Positions 46,464-57,778 of a DNA stretch of 64,000 bases are shown in pieces. The translations under genes and the position numbers were made by a program. Each line of letters opens with the position of its first letter. Position 1 is the first letter of the stretch. The notes beneath the pieces are model-generated. The model saw only the letters and a list, made by a program, of their open reading frames with translations. It was not told the DNA's origin and made no database searches. The DNA comes from Nelumbo lutea (taxonomy: Eukaryota > Streptophyta > Magnoliopsida > Proteales > Nelumbonaceae), in contig JAKGHH010000001.1 of the NCBI GenBank assembly GCA_022828595.1, forward strand, positions 122,896,999 through 122,960,998, in the 5' to 3' direction.

Positions 46464-47378
46464 TTGGAAAGAATCAACACTAGTGATTTGCTCCAAAAGA
46501 AAAGACCCAAGACTTGTTTATCCCCTTACTGGTGTGTTCTTTGTAAAGCGGAGGGGGAGGCTGGTTTTCACCTACTGGTGACTTGCCAGTTTGCTAAGTC
46601 CATTTGGGGGTGGGCTCTTTCCCTTTTTGGGTCTAGCTGGAATCCTGCCTCAAATTTGCAAAGTCTCTTTTCCCCTTCTTTCTTCAGGTGCCGTTGGAAA
46701 AGGGGGAGGACCATGTGGAGATGTTTGAGGGCTGCAGTTTGTTGGGCCCTATGGGAGGAAGGGAACTCCAGAATCTTTTCTGAGGTAGGAAAAAGTATTG
46801 AAGAACTGAGAGATTTGATTCACATAAGGGTTGTTCAATGGTTGAAATCTTCTGAGATGTTTATAGATTTCATAGTGGATGATTTGTTGAGGAAGTGGGG
46901 TGAGATTGCTAGCTGCACCCAGTCCAAAGCAATCTTGTGTGTGTCCTGGACTCCCCCTCCGGCTGGCTTCTTAAAACTGAACTTCGATGGAAGCAGTCGG
47001 GGGAACCCTGGACAATCGGGGATTGGAGGTTTGTTTAGGGATGAGAATGGGCTTATCTCTGCCATGTTCTCCGGCCCAATTGGAGTGGGTGACTCTCTCA
47101 GGGCTGAAATACTTGCAGTGTTGGAAGGAGTTCAAAGAGCCAAGGAAATGAATATAAGAAGACTCTGCATTGAAGGGGATTCAGAGGTGGTGGTAGGATG
47201 GCTGAATAAAGAAAATAGTAGTTTATGGATGTACAGTAATGAGAAGAGAAAGTTTAGATGGTTGGTTCAGGAGATGGAAGTTAAGGTTAGCTGGGTGAAT
47301 AGGTCAGCTAACTCCTTTGCCTATGAATTAGCTAAGCAAGGAGTTGTGAGGGAATCAATGTTTTGGGCACAATTGTAA
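46464..47378 (+). CDS. LINE-2 ORF2 C-terminal frame: zf-RVT and RNase H (304 codons open)
   Basis: The longest intact frame of LINE-2. A zf-RVT finger is at residues 24-41 (C24, C27, H36, C41). The RNase H fold starts at about residue 160 with SWTPPPAGFLKLNFDGSSRG. Catalytic acids visible are D175 (NFDGSS), E215 (RAEILA) and D239 (EGDSEVV). The fourth position, normally Asp in N-AD-LAK, is Tyr287 (NSFAYELAKQG), which would weaken activity. RNase H at the ORF2 end is typical of many plant L1 LINEs; it removes RNA from the cDNA hybrid. The real protein would be fused to RT upstream, from which it is separated by breaks at about 45,900-46,460. Confidence 0.85.
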   Translation: MERINTSDLLQKKRPKTCLSPYWCVLCKAEGEAGFHLLVTCQFAKSIWGWALSLFGSSWNPASNLQSLFSPSFFRCRWKRGRTMWRCLRAAVCWALWEEGNSRIFSEVGKSIEELRDLIHIRVVQWLKSSEMFIDFIVDDLLRKWGEIASCTQSKAILCVSWTPPPAGFLKLNFDGSSRGNPGQSGIGGLFRDENGLISAMFSGPIGVGDSLRAEILAVLEGVQRAKEMNIRRLCIEGDSEVVVGWLNKENSSLWMYSNEKRKFRWLVQEMEVKVSWVNRSANSFAYELAKQGVVRESMFWAQL

Positions 47379-47508
47379 TTTTTTCCTTTTTGTTCTTTGG
47401 AGTGTTTGCTCCCTTTGGAAGATAAGAAAGTTTATCTTCCTCTCTGTAATTTTTCTGTGATTAAGTAATGAAATGCTGTTCTTGATAAAAAAAAAGTTTT
47501 CATCAATT

Positions 47509-47575
47509 CTCATATGATGACCTTTGAAGAAACTGGGTAGTAGTAGCGAGGTGTTCTTCCATTAAAAATAAGACA
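47509..47575 (+). mobile_element. LINE-1, piece 2 of 4
   Basis: A 67-bp island between the right target duplication of LINE-2 and the start of LINE-3. Its last bases, AAAAATAAGACA (47,564-47,575), are repeated after the LINE-3 poly-A as GAATAAGACA (59,931-59,940). Translation continues LINE-1's linker before RNase H, with stops. Confidence 0.8.
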
Positions 47576-47610
47576 GTTACAAATCTGTAGAGAAAGCGGG
47601 AGGGGAGGAG

Positions 47611-50159
47611 ATGGAGGAGGAGAAGAACTTCGTGGAGGCAAGTTGATGGAGGAAGTATCTCAAGGTGGAGGTGAAGAACTTTCTGTTGGAAGAACTAAGA
47701 ATCAGAGGGCAGATTAGCTTGAAAATCAGGGAAGCTAAGCTGGCCACGGTGATGTTGGTAGGACTGAATGTGGTAGAGTGGCTCACAAATTTTGTAGCTG
47801 CAGCGAGTACAAAAGGAAAGGATAGGTGCTGGAAAGAATTCCTGACAGAGATGGGAAGGAGGTATGTGGTGGAATGCAGGAAAAATAAAAAAAGATTCTT
47901 CATAACTCTCTCAGAGCATTTTAATAGTACCAGGAAGCAAATGGTCTTCTTCCCGGAAGGAAGAAAGAGCCAGGGGTGGACTGAAATAGTCAAAGCTCTG
48001 AGAGAATTTATGTCTAGAATGAAAATGAAAAAGGAAAAAGGCTTGGAAAAGAAGATAAGAAAGGATCTCTCGAAGACAGAAGTGGACCTGGAACCCCCCA
48101 ACCAATTGGCACCTACTGTGATGCAAGACGGAAATAGAGCGGCAATTTTGTTATCGGCAGATAAAGGAGAGTGGTCCAGTAAACTGGTTGTTGAAGTTGA
48201 TAAACCAGGGAGAAGCTGGGAGGAGGTTGCTGTATTGGTGACAAAACAGTTGAGGATGAAGACCATATATGTACTAACGCCTTTTGATGGGTGCAAAGTT
48301 CTGCTTGATCCTCTAGATAACAAGCTAGAAGTTGAGGCTGTATGCCTGCAAGATAAGTTGGGCTCGGTGAATATATTCAGGTGGTCTCCTTCATCAAACT
48401 CGAAGGAGTTCTCAGTAATGGATGGAGTAAAGGTGCGTGTGGTTGGTCTACCCTTCCATCTTTGGAAGTCTGAAGTAGTAGAAGCCATCGCAGCACTGTG
48501 TGGAGCAAGGCTGGCTGGTGTCTTCTGGGGAGAACTCAGATCTGTAGCAATCCTACTGAATGGGGTCAAGCCTGAGGAGATTCCCAGGAAAGTGGACCTG
48601 AGAGACGAAGGAGCTTTCATGGCGATTTGGTTGACTTCCACCATTGAAGCTGAAATGTGGAGGGATGCTCGAAGGGAGGAAGATGGTAAGGCTGAAGAAG
48701 AAACCTTACGTGGCAGCAAGGGGTTGGCAAACCTGCAAGGAAGAGAAAATTACACAGAAAAGGCCAAACAAGCTTTTGGGAATTCAAAAGCCTTGCCGAA
48801 GTTGGAAAGTCACAGACGTGCTCAACAAGGCTTTAGCTGGGTTTCTGACAGATCATTTGCACAGGTTGTCATAGATGGCATTAAAACTAATTCCTTAAAC
48901 ACACTTGTTCGGCTGGGAAAAGGTGATAAGGGGGCTGCAAATTCTTTTGAATTGAAGTCAAAAGACAAGTGGGAAGTTGAAACGTTGGGTCATTTAAAAT
49001 TACTTAGGGCCGAACCTCTATCCAATTCGGGCCAGGTAATAGTGAGTGGGCCTTATCAAATAGGTCGTCTATAGATGGTAAACACCATCTATCATCTTCT
49101 TCGTTGAGCTCAACAGGCCGTAAGTCACGAAGAGCAACCTCAACCATTGCTGGAACCTCCTCTTTACAATGGGTTGTGTCAGAGACAGCCACCCGGAGAT
49201 CACCAGAAAAATGCAAGCTGAGGTGCATCAGGCAGAGTGAATCAGAGGACGATTCCAGCAATATTGATTCAGACGTTATAGTCTATTTAGGGAGCATCGA
49301 CCTGAACAGTTCGAGCAATGTCTTTGATGAAGAGAGCTTGGGTACGGAGGTGCTTTTTTAAGAGAACAAGCAAGAAGATGACTCACAAATAGGTGAGGAA
49401 GATGACGTGAACTTTCTGGTTCGGTTGACAAAGGATGTGGTTCAGGTACGACCTGCATTCGCAAGGGAGGTTAATCCAATAGTACATGAAGAACAGGATA
49501 CGAGGTCGGTAGGGAAAAATTCTAACACTTCGAACTATAATGGGATACCAGAAGAAGGGCAGCACGGGAAGAATAGTTCTACTGTTAAAGTAGACAGGGT
49601 ATTGAATCCAACTGTAGATTCCCTAAGGCAAGCTCAATCACAGGGAACAGTTTTAGGCCTACCTCCTTATGTGAGTCCCCCTCCCTTGTTTGCTGATCCT
49701 TCGGTCCCCAACAACAAAGCTATGGTTGTCCATTCGGTTTTGGTTACTAATGTGCCTTCTGTGCTTGAAACAGATATTCCTGCATCCCGGGCGGAAGTTT
49801 CAATTGGGGGGAAGAGAAGAGGGAATAACAACTTTGAGAGTGAACTGAGAGAGGGAGAAGGGACACCTAGAGAGAGACAGGAGTAGGAATTAGAGAGAAT
49901 TTGTGCTTTGTTGGAGGAGTATAAGGAGAAGGAGGAATTAGATCAAAGGGAGAGAGCAGCAACTTCTCAAGAGAAGGAATACAACAGAAGCTCCAACTTG
50001 GGGGGAGAGGTGGCTGAAGCTAATGCATTATCTAGGAAGAATGAGGGGAATAGTAAAAGGAGAAAGAAAAAAAGATTAGAAGTGGAAAGGTTAATCTCAA
50101 ATATTGAGGGTGATATTGAATTCAGTAGGAGAGGGGAGAGAAGAAAGATTTTGCTATAA
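47611..50159 (+). pseudogene. LINE-3 ORF1 (DUF4283-like nucleic-acid-binding protein)
   Basis: ATG at 47,611 starts EEEKNFVEAS and meets a TGA at about 47,644; the same frame then runs 469 codons (47,665-49,074). It includes KQMVFFPEGRKSQGWTEIVK, and around residues 254-285 VKVRVVGLPFHLWKSEVVEA, a pattern of plant DUF4283-type LINE ORF1 proteins. Later open blocks (49,104-49,361, 49,407-49,886 and 49,908-50,159) carry a hydrophilic tail ending in a basic KRRKKKRLEVERL. ORF1 would coat LINE RNA. Stops at about 49,072, 49,361, 49,884 and the early TGA break it. It ends 40 bp before ORF2. Confidence 0.75.
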
Positions 50160-50199
50160 GGTGGAGTCTCTTGGGAAGGGTGTCTGAAAGGAGTGTTCA

Positions 50200-51050
50200 G
50201 TGAATATCATCAACTGGAATGTGAGAGGATTGGGAAGTGAAAGAAAGAGAAGGGCAATTAAAGGCTTACTAAGAAGAGAGAAACCGGATATAGTGTTGAT
50301 ACAAGAAACCAAATTGGCAGAATTGGATAGAAGGTGGGTCAGAAGTGTGTGGAAATCAAGAGGAGTTTGTTGGACTTTGGCTCCTTCTTGTGGAGCCTCT
50401 GGAGGTTTAGTAACATTATGGAGGGAGGATGTTGTAGAATCAATGGAGGAGCTAATAGGGCGATATTCTATGTCCTTGAAGGTGAGGAATGTGGGGGATG
50501 GCTTTACCTGGGTTCTAACCAATGTCTATGGGCCCAATACATATAGAGAGAGGAATGAGATGTGGGAAGAATTGTATGGCATTCGAGGTTTATGGGAGTG
50601 CTCTTGGCATCTTGGGGGGATTTCAATGTAATTAGGTTTTGTAATGAATCAAACAATCCCCAAAGAACAGTCACAACCAGTATGAGAAAGTTTAATGAAT
50701 TCATTAATATTTGTGGGTTAAAGTCGTTACCCCTCTCACAAGCCAATTTTACTTGGTCTAGTTTCCAAGAAAACCCTCTTTGTTCGAAATTAGACAGATT
50801 CCTCTTTAATGAAGAGTGGGAGAACCATTGGAGGAACCTGGTGACTAGAGCCTCACCTAGAGTCACTTTTGATCACTACCCTATCCAGTTAAGTCCTAAA
50901 ACACTATCCTTTGGTCCATGGCTGTTTAGATTTGAGAATATGTGGTTGACTCACCTGGATTTTGTGCACTTGATTGGGGAGTGGTGGAGAGAGGGGGTAA
51001 GAGGGGTGAAGTGGAAGGGAGTGAGATTCCACAAAAAGCTGAAAAGTTAG
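50200..51050 (+). pseudogene. LINE-3 ORF2 endonuclease domain
   Basis: ATG at 50,200 opens NIINWNVRGLGSERKRRAIK, then DIVLIQETKLAEL, SCGASGGLVTLW and VLTNVYGPNTY. The GDFNVIRF motif is displaced by a one-base shift in a G run at about 50,615-50,622 and continues in the frame 50,562-51,050. Then follow SKLDRFLFNEEW and FDHYPIQL, where the usual Ser of the SDH motif is Phe. The domain would cut target DNA at T/A-rich sites. The frameshift and Ser loss suggest it no longer works. Confidence 0.85.
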
Positions 51051-51074
51051 AGATCCAAAATCAAGGAATGGAAC

Positions 51075-52409
51075 ATGGAACACTTTGGGAGGATAGAGGA
51101 GCAAAAAAGTAATTTAGTGTCTAGGATTGAGGAATCAGATTCCAAAGAAGCTCAAAGGATAATGAGTGAACAAGAAAGGACTTTGAGAAGAAATTTAAAG
51201 AAGGATTTGGAAGAGGTTCTTCTGAGAGAGGAAATTTCCTGGAGGCAAAAGTCAAGACATAGATGGATCAAGGAAGGGGATGGAAATACAAAATTCTTCC
51301 ATGCGTTGGCTTATGGGAGGAGAAGGAAAAATTTTGTGGCCAAGTTAGAGGTAAATGGGGAGGAAGTCACAAATCAAGATGAGATAGCAAGGATGTTTGT
51401 GGATCACTTCAAATCAGTCTATAGAAAACCATTGAATAATAGGCCAATATTGGATGATTTGGAGTATAATAGGCCAATATTTGAAGAACACGTAAATTGG
51501 TTAGAGAGGGATTTCAATGAAGAAGAGATCAGACAGGCAATATTCTCAATGGATAGATCCAAAGCACCTGGCCTAGATGGCTTCACAATGGCTTTTTATA
51601 AGGACTGTCGGGATGTGGTAAAAGAAGATCTTATTGGGGTGTTTCAGGAATTTGCAGACAAAAAAGGGTAAGCCCTAGAGTGGATGCCACTTTCTTAGCC
51701 CTAACCCCAAAAAAGATAGATGCGAAGGACCCTAAGGAGTACATGCCAATTAATCTGGATACAAGCATCTATAAAATTCTGGCTAAAGTGTTGTCATTAA
51801 GAATTCAAGTAGTACTACCCTCCATCATTAGTCAAGCACAAGGTGCTTTCGTGCAGGGAAGGCAAATAACAGATCAGATCCTAATAGCAAATGAGTGTGT
51901 GGAGGACATGAGAAAGTCGGGGAATCAAGGTTTTGTATGTAAGTTAGTCTTAGAGAAGGCTTATGATCTTGTGGATTGGAGTTTTTTACTAGAGGTCATT
52001 GGGTGCTGTGGTTTTGTAGATAGATGGTGCAACTAGGTAAAGGGTTGTATTAGCTCCTGTCATTATTCAGTCTTGGTGAATGGGGTGGTTAAAGATTTTC
52101 TCCTTGCTTGTAGAGGCCTCAGACATGGTGACCCACTCTCCCCATTTCTTTTCACCTTAGTTGCAGATGTCTTTAGTAAATTAATCTCTAAGGCAGATAG
52201 GGAAGAGGAAGTGAGTGGCTGGAAGATAGGAAGGAACAATATTAGGGTAACCCACCTATAGTTTGTTGATGATATCATAATATTCTGTGAAGGGGGTGAC
52301 ATGCAAAAAGTGAGGAATCTCAGAGCATTAATACAACACTTTGAGGAGGTATCAAATTTGAGAATAAACTTGGAGAAGAGTTGTGCAGTAGGTGTTAACA
52401 TGAATGAGG
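51075..52409 (+). pseudogene. LINE-3 ORF2 linker and reverse transcriptase, first part
   Basis: The block 51,075-51,671 gives a charged linker (WRQKSRHRWIKEGDGNTKFF) and early RT motifs (MDRSKAPGLDGFTMAFYKDC). After a stop at 51,669 comes TFLALTPKKIDAKDPKEYMP, AQGAFVQGRQITDQILIANE and motif A LEKAYDLVDWSF; a stop at 52,034; motif B RGLRHGDPLSPFLFTLV; a TAG at 52,259-52,261; then FVDDIIIFCEGGD and LRINLEKSCAVGVNMNE. Copia-2 enters at 52,410. In motif A the usual Asp before LEKAYD is Val (LVLEKAYD), and in 'PDGF' the Pro is Leu. Confidence 0.87.
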
Positions 52410-52631
52410 TGTTGAGCAAGAGCAAGAGCAAGTGAGAGACAAGATGAGAGAAGAGAGGGAGAGAGGAGAGGAGAGCTGAGAGGACTGAAAGCTCCTATTG
52501 AACTTAGAGGGCGAAAGAATGATCTATTATTATTTATACTAGTATAGCCGAACAATGTAATCAAAGAGGAAATTACATCAGCACCCTTATGGTACTAAAC
52601 CTGAATACATAAACATAAACAACTGACAACA
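52410..52631 (-). repeat. 3' LTR of copia-2
   Basis: Plus strand starts TGTTGAGCAAGAGCAAGAGC and ends GACAACA next to the polypurine tract. TG...CA ends are intact. Confidence 0.9.
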
Positions 52632-52638
52632 CTCCCCC

Positions 52639-54119
52639 TCAAGTTGGAGCATAGATATCAATCATGCCCAACTTGTCACAAAGATCATGATGTCTGGAAA
52701 GGTTTAAACCCTTTGTAAAGATGTCTGCAAGCTGGTTCTCAGAAGTGACATAGGGGGTACACACTTCGCCTGTGATAACTTTCTCTCTGATAAAATGCTT
52801 GTCAACTTCGATGTGTTTTGTTCTATCATGTAGCACCGGATTGGCAGCAATGCTTATAGCTGCTTTGTTATCACAAAATAGAGTTATAGGTTTGGTCACT
52901 GGGAAACCCAACTCCCCCAACAAATTCTTTATCCACATGCCTTCAGCAACCCCGTGGGCCATAGCACAATATTCAGCTTCAGCACTGGATCTAGCTACAA
53001 CATTTTGCTTTTTACTTCTCCATGTAACAAGGTTCTCTCCTATGAAGGTGCAGTAGCCACTAGTAGACTTTCTGTCACTTTGGGATCCAGCCCAATCTTC
53101 ATCTGTATAAACTTCAACTTTCAAATGTCCATGCTTTTGAAACAACAAACTAGTACCCGGATACTTCTTCAAATATCGGAGGATTCTCTCTGCTGCTTCA
53201 AGATGAGAAGACCTAGGAGCATGCATGAATTGACCGAGGACACCAACAACATATGCAATGTCTGGGCGAGTCATAGAAAGGTATAACAATCTCCCTACAA
53301 GCCTCTGAAACTGTTTCACATCCTTGAGTGATTCACCACAGTTGTCACCTAATTTATGGTTGGGGTCGATGGGAGAGTCAACTGGCTTCACCTCCATCTT
53401 TCCAGTGTCCTGAAGTAAATCTAAGACGTATTTCCTTTGAGAAATGAAGATACTCTTCTTTGATCGGGCAACTTCAATTCCAAGGAAGTATCTGGCAGGT
53501 CCTAGATCCTTCACTTCAAAGTGAGTTACAAGTAAAAATTTCAATTTCTGAATTTCATCCTCCCAATCACCAGTAACAATTATGTCATCCACATAAACAA
53601 ATAGAGCAACAATTTTACCTTCTCCTTTTTTCACGAATAGTGTGTGATCTGACTGACATTGCCTGTATCCTTTCTGCTGAACTGCCACATGGAATCTACT
53701 GAACCAAGCTCTTGGTGATTGTTTCAGCCCGTATAAGGACTTCTTCAACTTGCACACTTTCTGTTCATTGCCTTGGGCTAGAAACCCAGGAGGTTGAATC
53801 ATGTACAATTCCTCTTCAAGGTCAAGAATGCATTCTTGATGTCTAGTTGGTGTAAAACCCAATCCAGATTGGCTGCAAGAGAGAAAAGGACTCTAATGGA
53901 ATTCATCTTGGCAATGGGGGCAAAAGTTTCAACATAATCAACTCCATACACTTGAGTAAATCCCTTTGCCACTAAGCGAGCTTTATACCTTTCCACTGTT
54001 CCATCAGCCTTATGCTTGACTGTGAACACCCATTTACATCCAACTGGAACCTTTCCCTTGGGAAGATCAACAAGTTCCCATGTGTCATTTTTGTGAAGGG
54101 CATTAACTTCTTCCCTCAT
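52639..54119 (-). pseudogene. copia-2 reverse transcriptase and RNase H
   Basis: The RT opens in 53,799-54,119 (KNDTWELVDLPKGKVPVGCK, FAPIAKMNSIRVLFSLAANL, QLDIKNAFL). A short deletion at about 53,810-53,825 shifts the frame. The rest is one open frame of 407 codons (52,639-53,862): KSLYGLKQSPRAWFSRFH, catalytic YVDD at residues 90-93, YFLGIEVARSKKSIFISQRK and RLVGRLLYLSMTRPDIAYVV. The RNase H has EVYTDEDWAGSQSDRKSTSG, SSAEAEYCAMAHG and LFCDNKAAISIA, so its Asp, Glu and Asp residues are kept. It ends IDIYAPT next to the purine tract. This is the best preserved TE enzyme in the window. Confidence 0.92.
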
Positions 54120-54128
54120 GGCATTTGT

Positions 54129-55254
54129 TCATTCAGGAACTGAAAGAGCTTCTGCCACATTCTTAGGGATAGGGACACTGTCAATAGAGGTAAGGAAGGC
54201 ACGAAAAGAGGGTGAAATGTTCTCATAGGAGACAAAGTTGGAAATGGGATGTTTTGTGGTGCACAATCTGACCCCCTTCCTGTGAGCAATAGGACGGTCA
54301 AGATCATTAGCAGTAGAGGAATCATTTTCAATAGATTCAAGGACATCATTGGGAGCTAAAATACCTGAGTGAGTATGATCCTCCCTTGAGGAGTCTGGTG
54401 GCACTGGAGGTACAGCTTCCGGATTCTCTACAGCTATTGGATTTGGCTGGCCTTTGCGACGACGAGAAAAAACACGAAAAGGTGGAGGGTCAGGGAGAGA
54501 GGGAAGCCGAACTTTCTCCTCATGTCTACACTCCCCCTGAGGAGAAACATGATAGAAAGGCTCATCTTCAAAGAAAGAAACATCCATGGAGACATAGAAT
54601 TTATGAGAAGCAGGATCAAAAACACGGTAGTTCTTTTGAGTGAAGGAGTAACCAAGAAATATGCAAGGTATAGCACGAGAGTCCAATTTCCCACGGGTGG
54701 GAGATAGATTTTGGACAAAACACCGACAACCAAAGACACGAGGAGGAATAGAAAGAAGGGGAGCCTTAGGAAAGAGAAGTTGATGTGGGGCTTTGTACTC
54801 TAACCGACGAGAGGGCATACGATTTATAAGGTAAGTGGAACAAAGAACAACTTCAAGCCAAAACCGTTTGGGAACATTCATATGAAGTAGTAAACCTCGA
54901 GCCACTTCAAGGAGATGTCGGTTCTTCCGTTCGGCCACACCATTTTGTTGTGGTGTGCGGGCACAAGAGCTACGGTGAAGGGAACCATGCGAAGACCATC
55001 CGCTGGAAATCTTGAATGATTTTTGGTACTTCTTCCCTGGTTCGCATCGGGTATACCCATGTAAATCTAGAATAATCATCAATGAGGGTAATGAAATACT
55101 TGTAGCCACTCTCAGATGGTAAAGTAACAGGGCCCAACACATCATAATGAACAATGTGAAATGGAGATTCAGATTTACTATGTCTTTGAAGAAAATGAGT
55201 TCTACAATGTTTACTCAACTGACACGTTTGACAAGAAAAGTCAGAGATAGACAT
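54129..55254 (-). pseudogene. copia-2 integrase with internal deletion
   Basis: The block 54,970-55,254 has CQTCQLSKHCRTHF, VHYDVLGPV (first catalytic Asp) and FITLIDDYSRFTWVY, then KIIQDFQRMV. The next recognisable text is SLHRSSCARTPQQNGVAERK in another frame (55,154-54,129). The stretch that normally lies between them, with the second catalytic Asp, is missing (about 30 residues). The Glu in VAERKNR is kept. The C-terminal region continues with FGCRCFVQNLSPTRGKLDSR, IFLGYSFTQKNYRVFDPASH and a long hydrophilic linker. A Trp-to-stop change lies at about 54,136. The integrase is dead. Confidence 0.87.
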
Positions 55255-55282
55255 TGACTTAAATAGTTCTAGGAATACAACT

Positions 55283-56029
55283 TCAAAGACTCAAAAGACA
55301 AATGACCAAGACGACAATGCCATAAATAGACTTTTTCTTACAGGATTGACTCATAGACTCTGTAACATGAAGACTAGCCTTATTCTCCAGCATGTAAAGT
55401 CCATCAGCCATATGACCCCTACCAATCGTCCTCCTCGAGGCCAGATCCTGAATCACACAATGAGAAGGGAAAAAAGTCACTGAGCAATTTAAGGAATTAG
55501 TAACACTACTAACAGAGAACAGATTAATGGGAAAGTTTGGAACATGAAGAATATCAGAGAGGGTAAGGCCAAGAGGAAGAGAGAGAGTTCCTTGACCAGC
55601 TATGGAAGAGTATGATCCATCGGCTAGTTTCACCTTGTCTCTTCCAGAAAGAGGGTGATGGGTTTGAAAGTAAGAGGACATACCAGCCATATGTTTTGAT
55701 ATTCCAGAATCAATGAGCCATGGAGAGTTATGGGTGTGAGAAGCAACATGGAAAGCAGTGGCAGGGTTACCTGACATAGATGCAAATGAGGTTGAGGGAG
55801 GAGTATCCATCTGACGAGTTGCTCTACCATAGAGCTCTAAATGGTCACGAAAGGAATTCATAATGTCCTCCCTCGGGTCAGGTCCAGTGAGATGTGTCTG
55901 AGTCACAGTAGATATGGTAGGCTGATGCTCTCGAGTAGCCATGTTGGCCATGTGATGCTTCTTTGTATTTTGCTGCCCGTACTTCTTATTCACCTCTGAA
56001 CTTTGCTTCTTAGTCAGATCTTGAGCCCA
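55283..56029 (-). pseudogene. copia-2 protease region
   Basis: It is part of an open frame of 300 codons (55,283-56,185). The protease active site is WLIDSGISKHMAGMSSYF (DSG kept; the usual Ala/Thr after DSG is Ile). Then VKLADGSYSSIAGQGTLSLP and LSDILHVPNFPINLFSVSS, the second half of the fold. The pre-integrase part GRGHMADGLYMLENK follows, and the frame decays near 55,300. This segment might still fold, but the polyprotein around it is broken. Confidence 0.85.
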
Positions 56030-56890
56030 TTTTGGTTTCCCATGAAGATCCCAACATGTATCTTTGGTGTGTCGGGGTTTTTGGCAATGAGTGCACCACA
56101 ATTTTTCCTTATCTTCTGTTTTTTTTCTGGAGATCTCCTTTCCGGGAAGAAGATCCCCCACCAGTAGATACACCCCCTTTTGCAACTAACACAACAGCAT
56201 CTCCACCAGGGTTGTTCATCAAATTTCTCCTGCTTTCTTCAGATTGTACAAGAGCATAGACTTCCTGAACAGAAGGGAGATCCTTAGAGCTGAGAATCTG
56301 AACTCTGATAGATTCATACATAGGATTCAGACCATGTAAGAATGCAAACACCCTTTGCTGGGAGACAATCTGTTTGTACTTCTTAGCACTCTCATCACAC
56401 TTCCAATCCACACTCTGGTAGTGATCCAACTCCTTCCAGGCAGATGTTAAGTTAGAGTAATAGACCGATAAACACCTCTCCCCATGTCTACAAGTAGAAG
56501 ATGCTGCCTGCTGTTGATAAATTTTGGCATAGTGTCTCAATTCTGAATATGTAGACTTTGCTTGTTCCCAGATTTCATTCGCAGTTTCAGCCCACATGAA
56601 ATTCTTCCTGATTTGAGGCTGCATGGAAACCAAGAGCCAGGACATAACAATATTGTTCTCCTGATTCCATCTGTCATATTCAGCACTCCCGCAGGATGGT
56701 TCTTTTATCCTCCCATAATGTAGCCTATCTTCCCTCTTGCAGTGATGTATAACTTGATCCCTCTTGACCATTCTAGGTAATTTAATCCATCAAGAGGAAC
56801 AACAACCATAGGGAATGATAGGTCACCACCCCCACTCATTCCATTCAGCATTGTGGAGATTCCAGATGTGGCTGAATCTTCACTATTCAT
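56030..56890 (-). pseudogene. gag: copia-2 gag
   Basis: The minus-strand ATG at 56,890 opens MNSEDSATSGIST and then VVPLDGLNYLEWSRGIKLYI, a copia gag start. A frameshift near 56,710 moves to the frame 56,109-56,771: AEYDRWNQENNIVMSWLLVS, ANEIWEQAKSTYSELRH, FAFLHGLNPMYESIRVQILS and VQEVYALVQSEESRRNLM. A further shift brings the zinc knuckle CTHCQKPRHTKDTC (about 56,095-56,055; CX2CX4HX4C). Gag would package element RNA in virus-like particles. With two frame changes it is not intact. Confidence 0.85.
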
Positions 56891-57778
56891 GATTTCAGGT
56901 TTAAGAACACACAACACCCAAGGCACACTGCTTCACAGAGCTACTACAGAAAAAAGGGATCTTATGTCCTTCAATCCACAAAAGAAGAAACACTTGCTAT
57001 TTCAGCATACAACTAGGTACTTCTGACCTGAAGTTTCACAAAGAGCCAAGAACAAGCACTGTTGCTACAGCACTTGGACTAGTCTGTATGACCTACAATT
57101 TTTGTAGGAATCCAATGAACAAACATACAAACACTGCAATGCAGTACATAACCAGGTTTGTATGACCTACGGTTTTACAGTTTTCATACAACTCCTTAGT
57201 AGAAAGAAAGACACAAGGTGATAGTTCACCATACACCTAATCGGCTGACACCAACTTCAGGGTAGCCGAACAGTCACTGAGATCAGTAATGTAGCCGAAC
57301 AGCAAGAACAGTCAAGGAAGAAAAAACTTCAGTCCATCAACAATGTAGCCGAATAGTAGTGACACAAGATGAGAACACCACATTCGGATTGTTAGGGCAT
57401 CAATAGTCCATCGAAGGGTCCAAGAAGAAAAAACAACAAAAAAACTTGAATACCAGGGCACCCGAACAGCAGATGGACGGTACCTTCTTGAACGCCAGCC
57501 TCTCTGCAAACCAGAACCTCCTCTTCGTACATCAGGTGACAGCCTCTCTACAGCCGAGCAATCGATGAAAACAACATATGGGCTGGAATACGAAAAGACT
57601 TTGTACCATAACTCTTTTATGCGCTAGGAAGCTGAACAGTCAGGCCGACACCTTCTTCCTTCTTGAAGTCGAGCATCAGGGATACAACTTCTAGGAGATG
57701 AAGAGGCAACCTACTCGGCATTGGAGAATGGCCTCAACTAATTTGTTTTCAGGCCTGGACGAACTTGCTCTGATACCA
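56891..57778 (-). other. Leader of copia-2 (primer site to gag)
   Basis: About 890 bp of untranslated leader with no coding frame. The primer site TGGTATCAGAGCAAGTTCG lies at its upstream end (57,760-57,778). The motif GTAGCCGAACAG recurs several times between 57,240 and 57,360. Confidence 0.7.

Larger units (their letters stand above)
39940..47492 (+). mobile_element. LINE-2, L1-type LINE nested in LINE-1
   Basis: A 16-bp target duplication AAAGTTTTCATCAATT flanks it (39,924-39,939 and 47,493-47,508), and it ends in a poly-A run next to the right copy. Order: ORF1-like remnant (39,965-41,160), ORF2 endonuclease (41,503 on), RT, zf-RVT, RNase H (to 47,376) and 3' UTR. It carries a 1.9-kb element (43,042-44,957) in the RT. 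The coding part has stops and frameshifts. Confidence 0.9.

Noticed and set aside
47577..48719. 380-codon minus-strand ORF
   Set aside because: It is the antisense shadow of the LINE-3 ORF1, which has a recognisable GLPFHLW-type pattern in the plus frame. The minus frame is Ser/Leu-rich with no domain.
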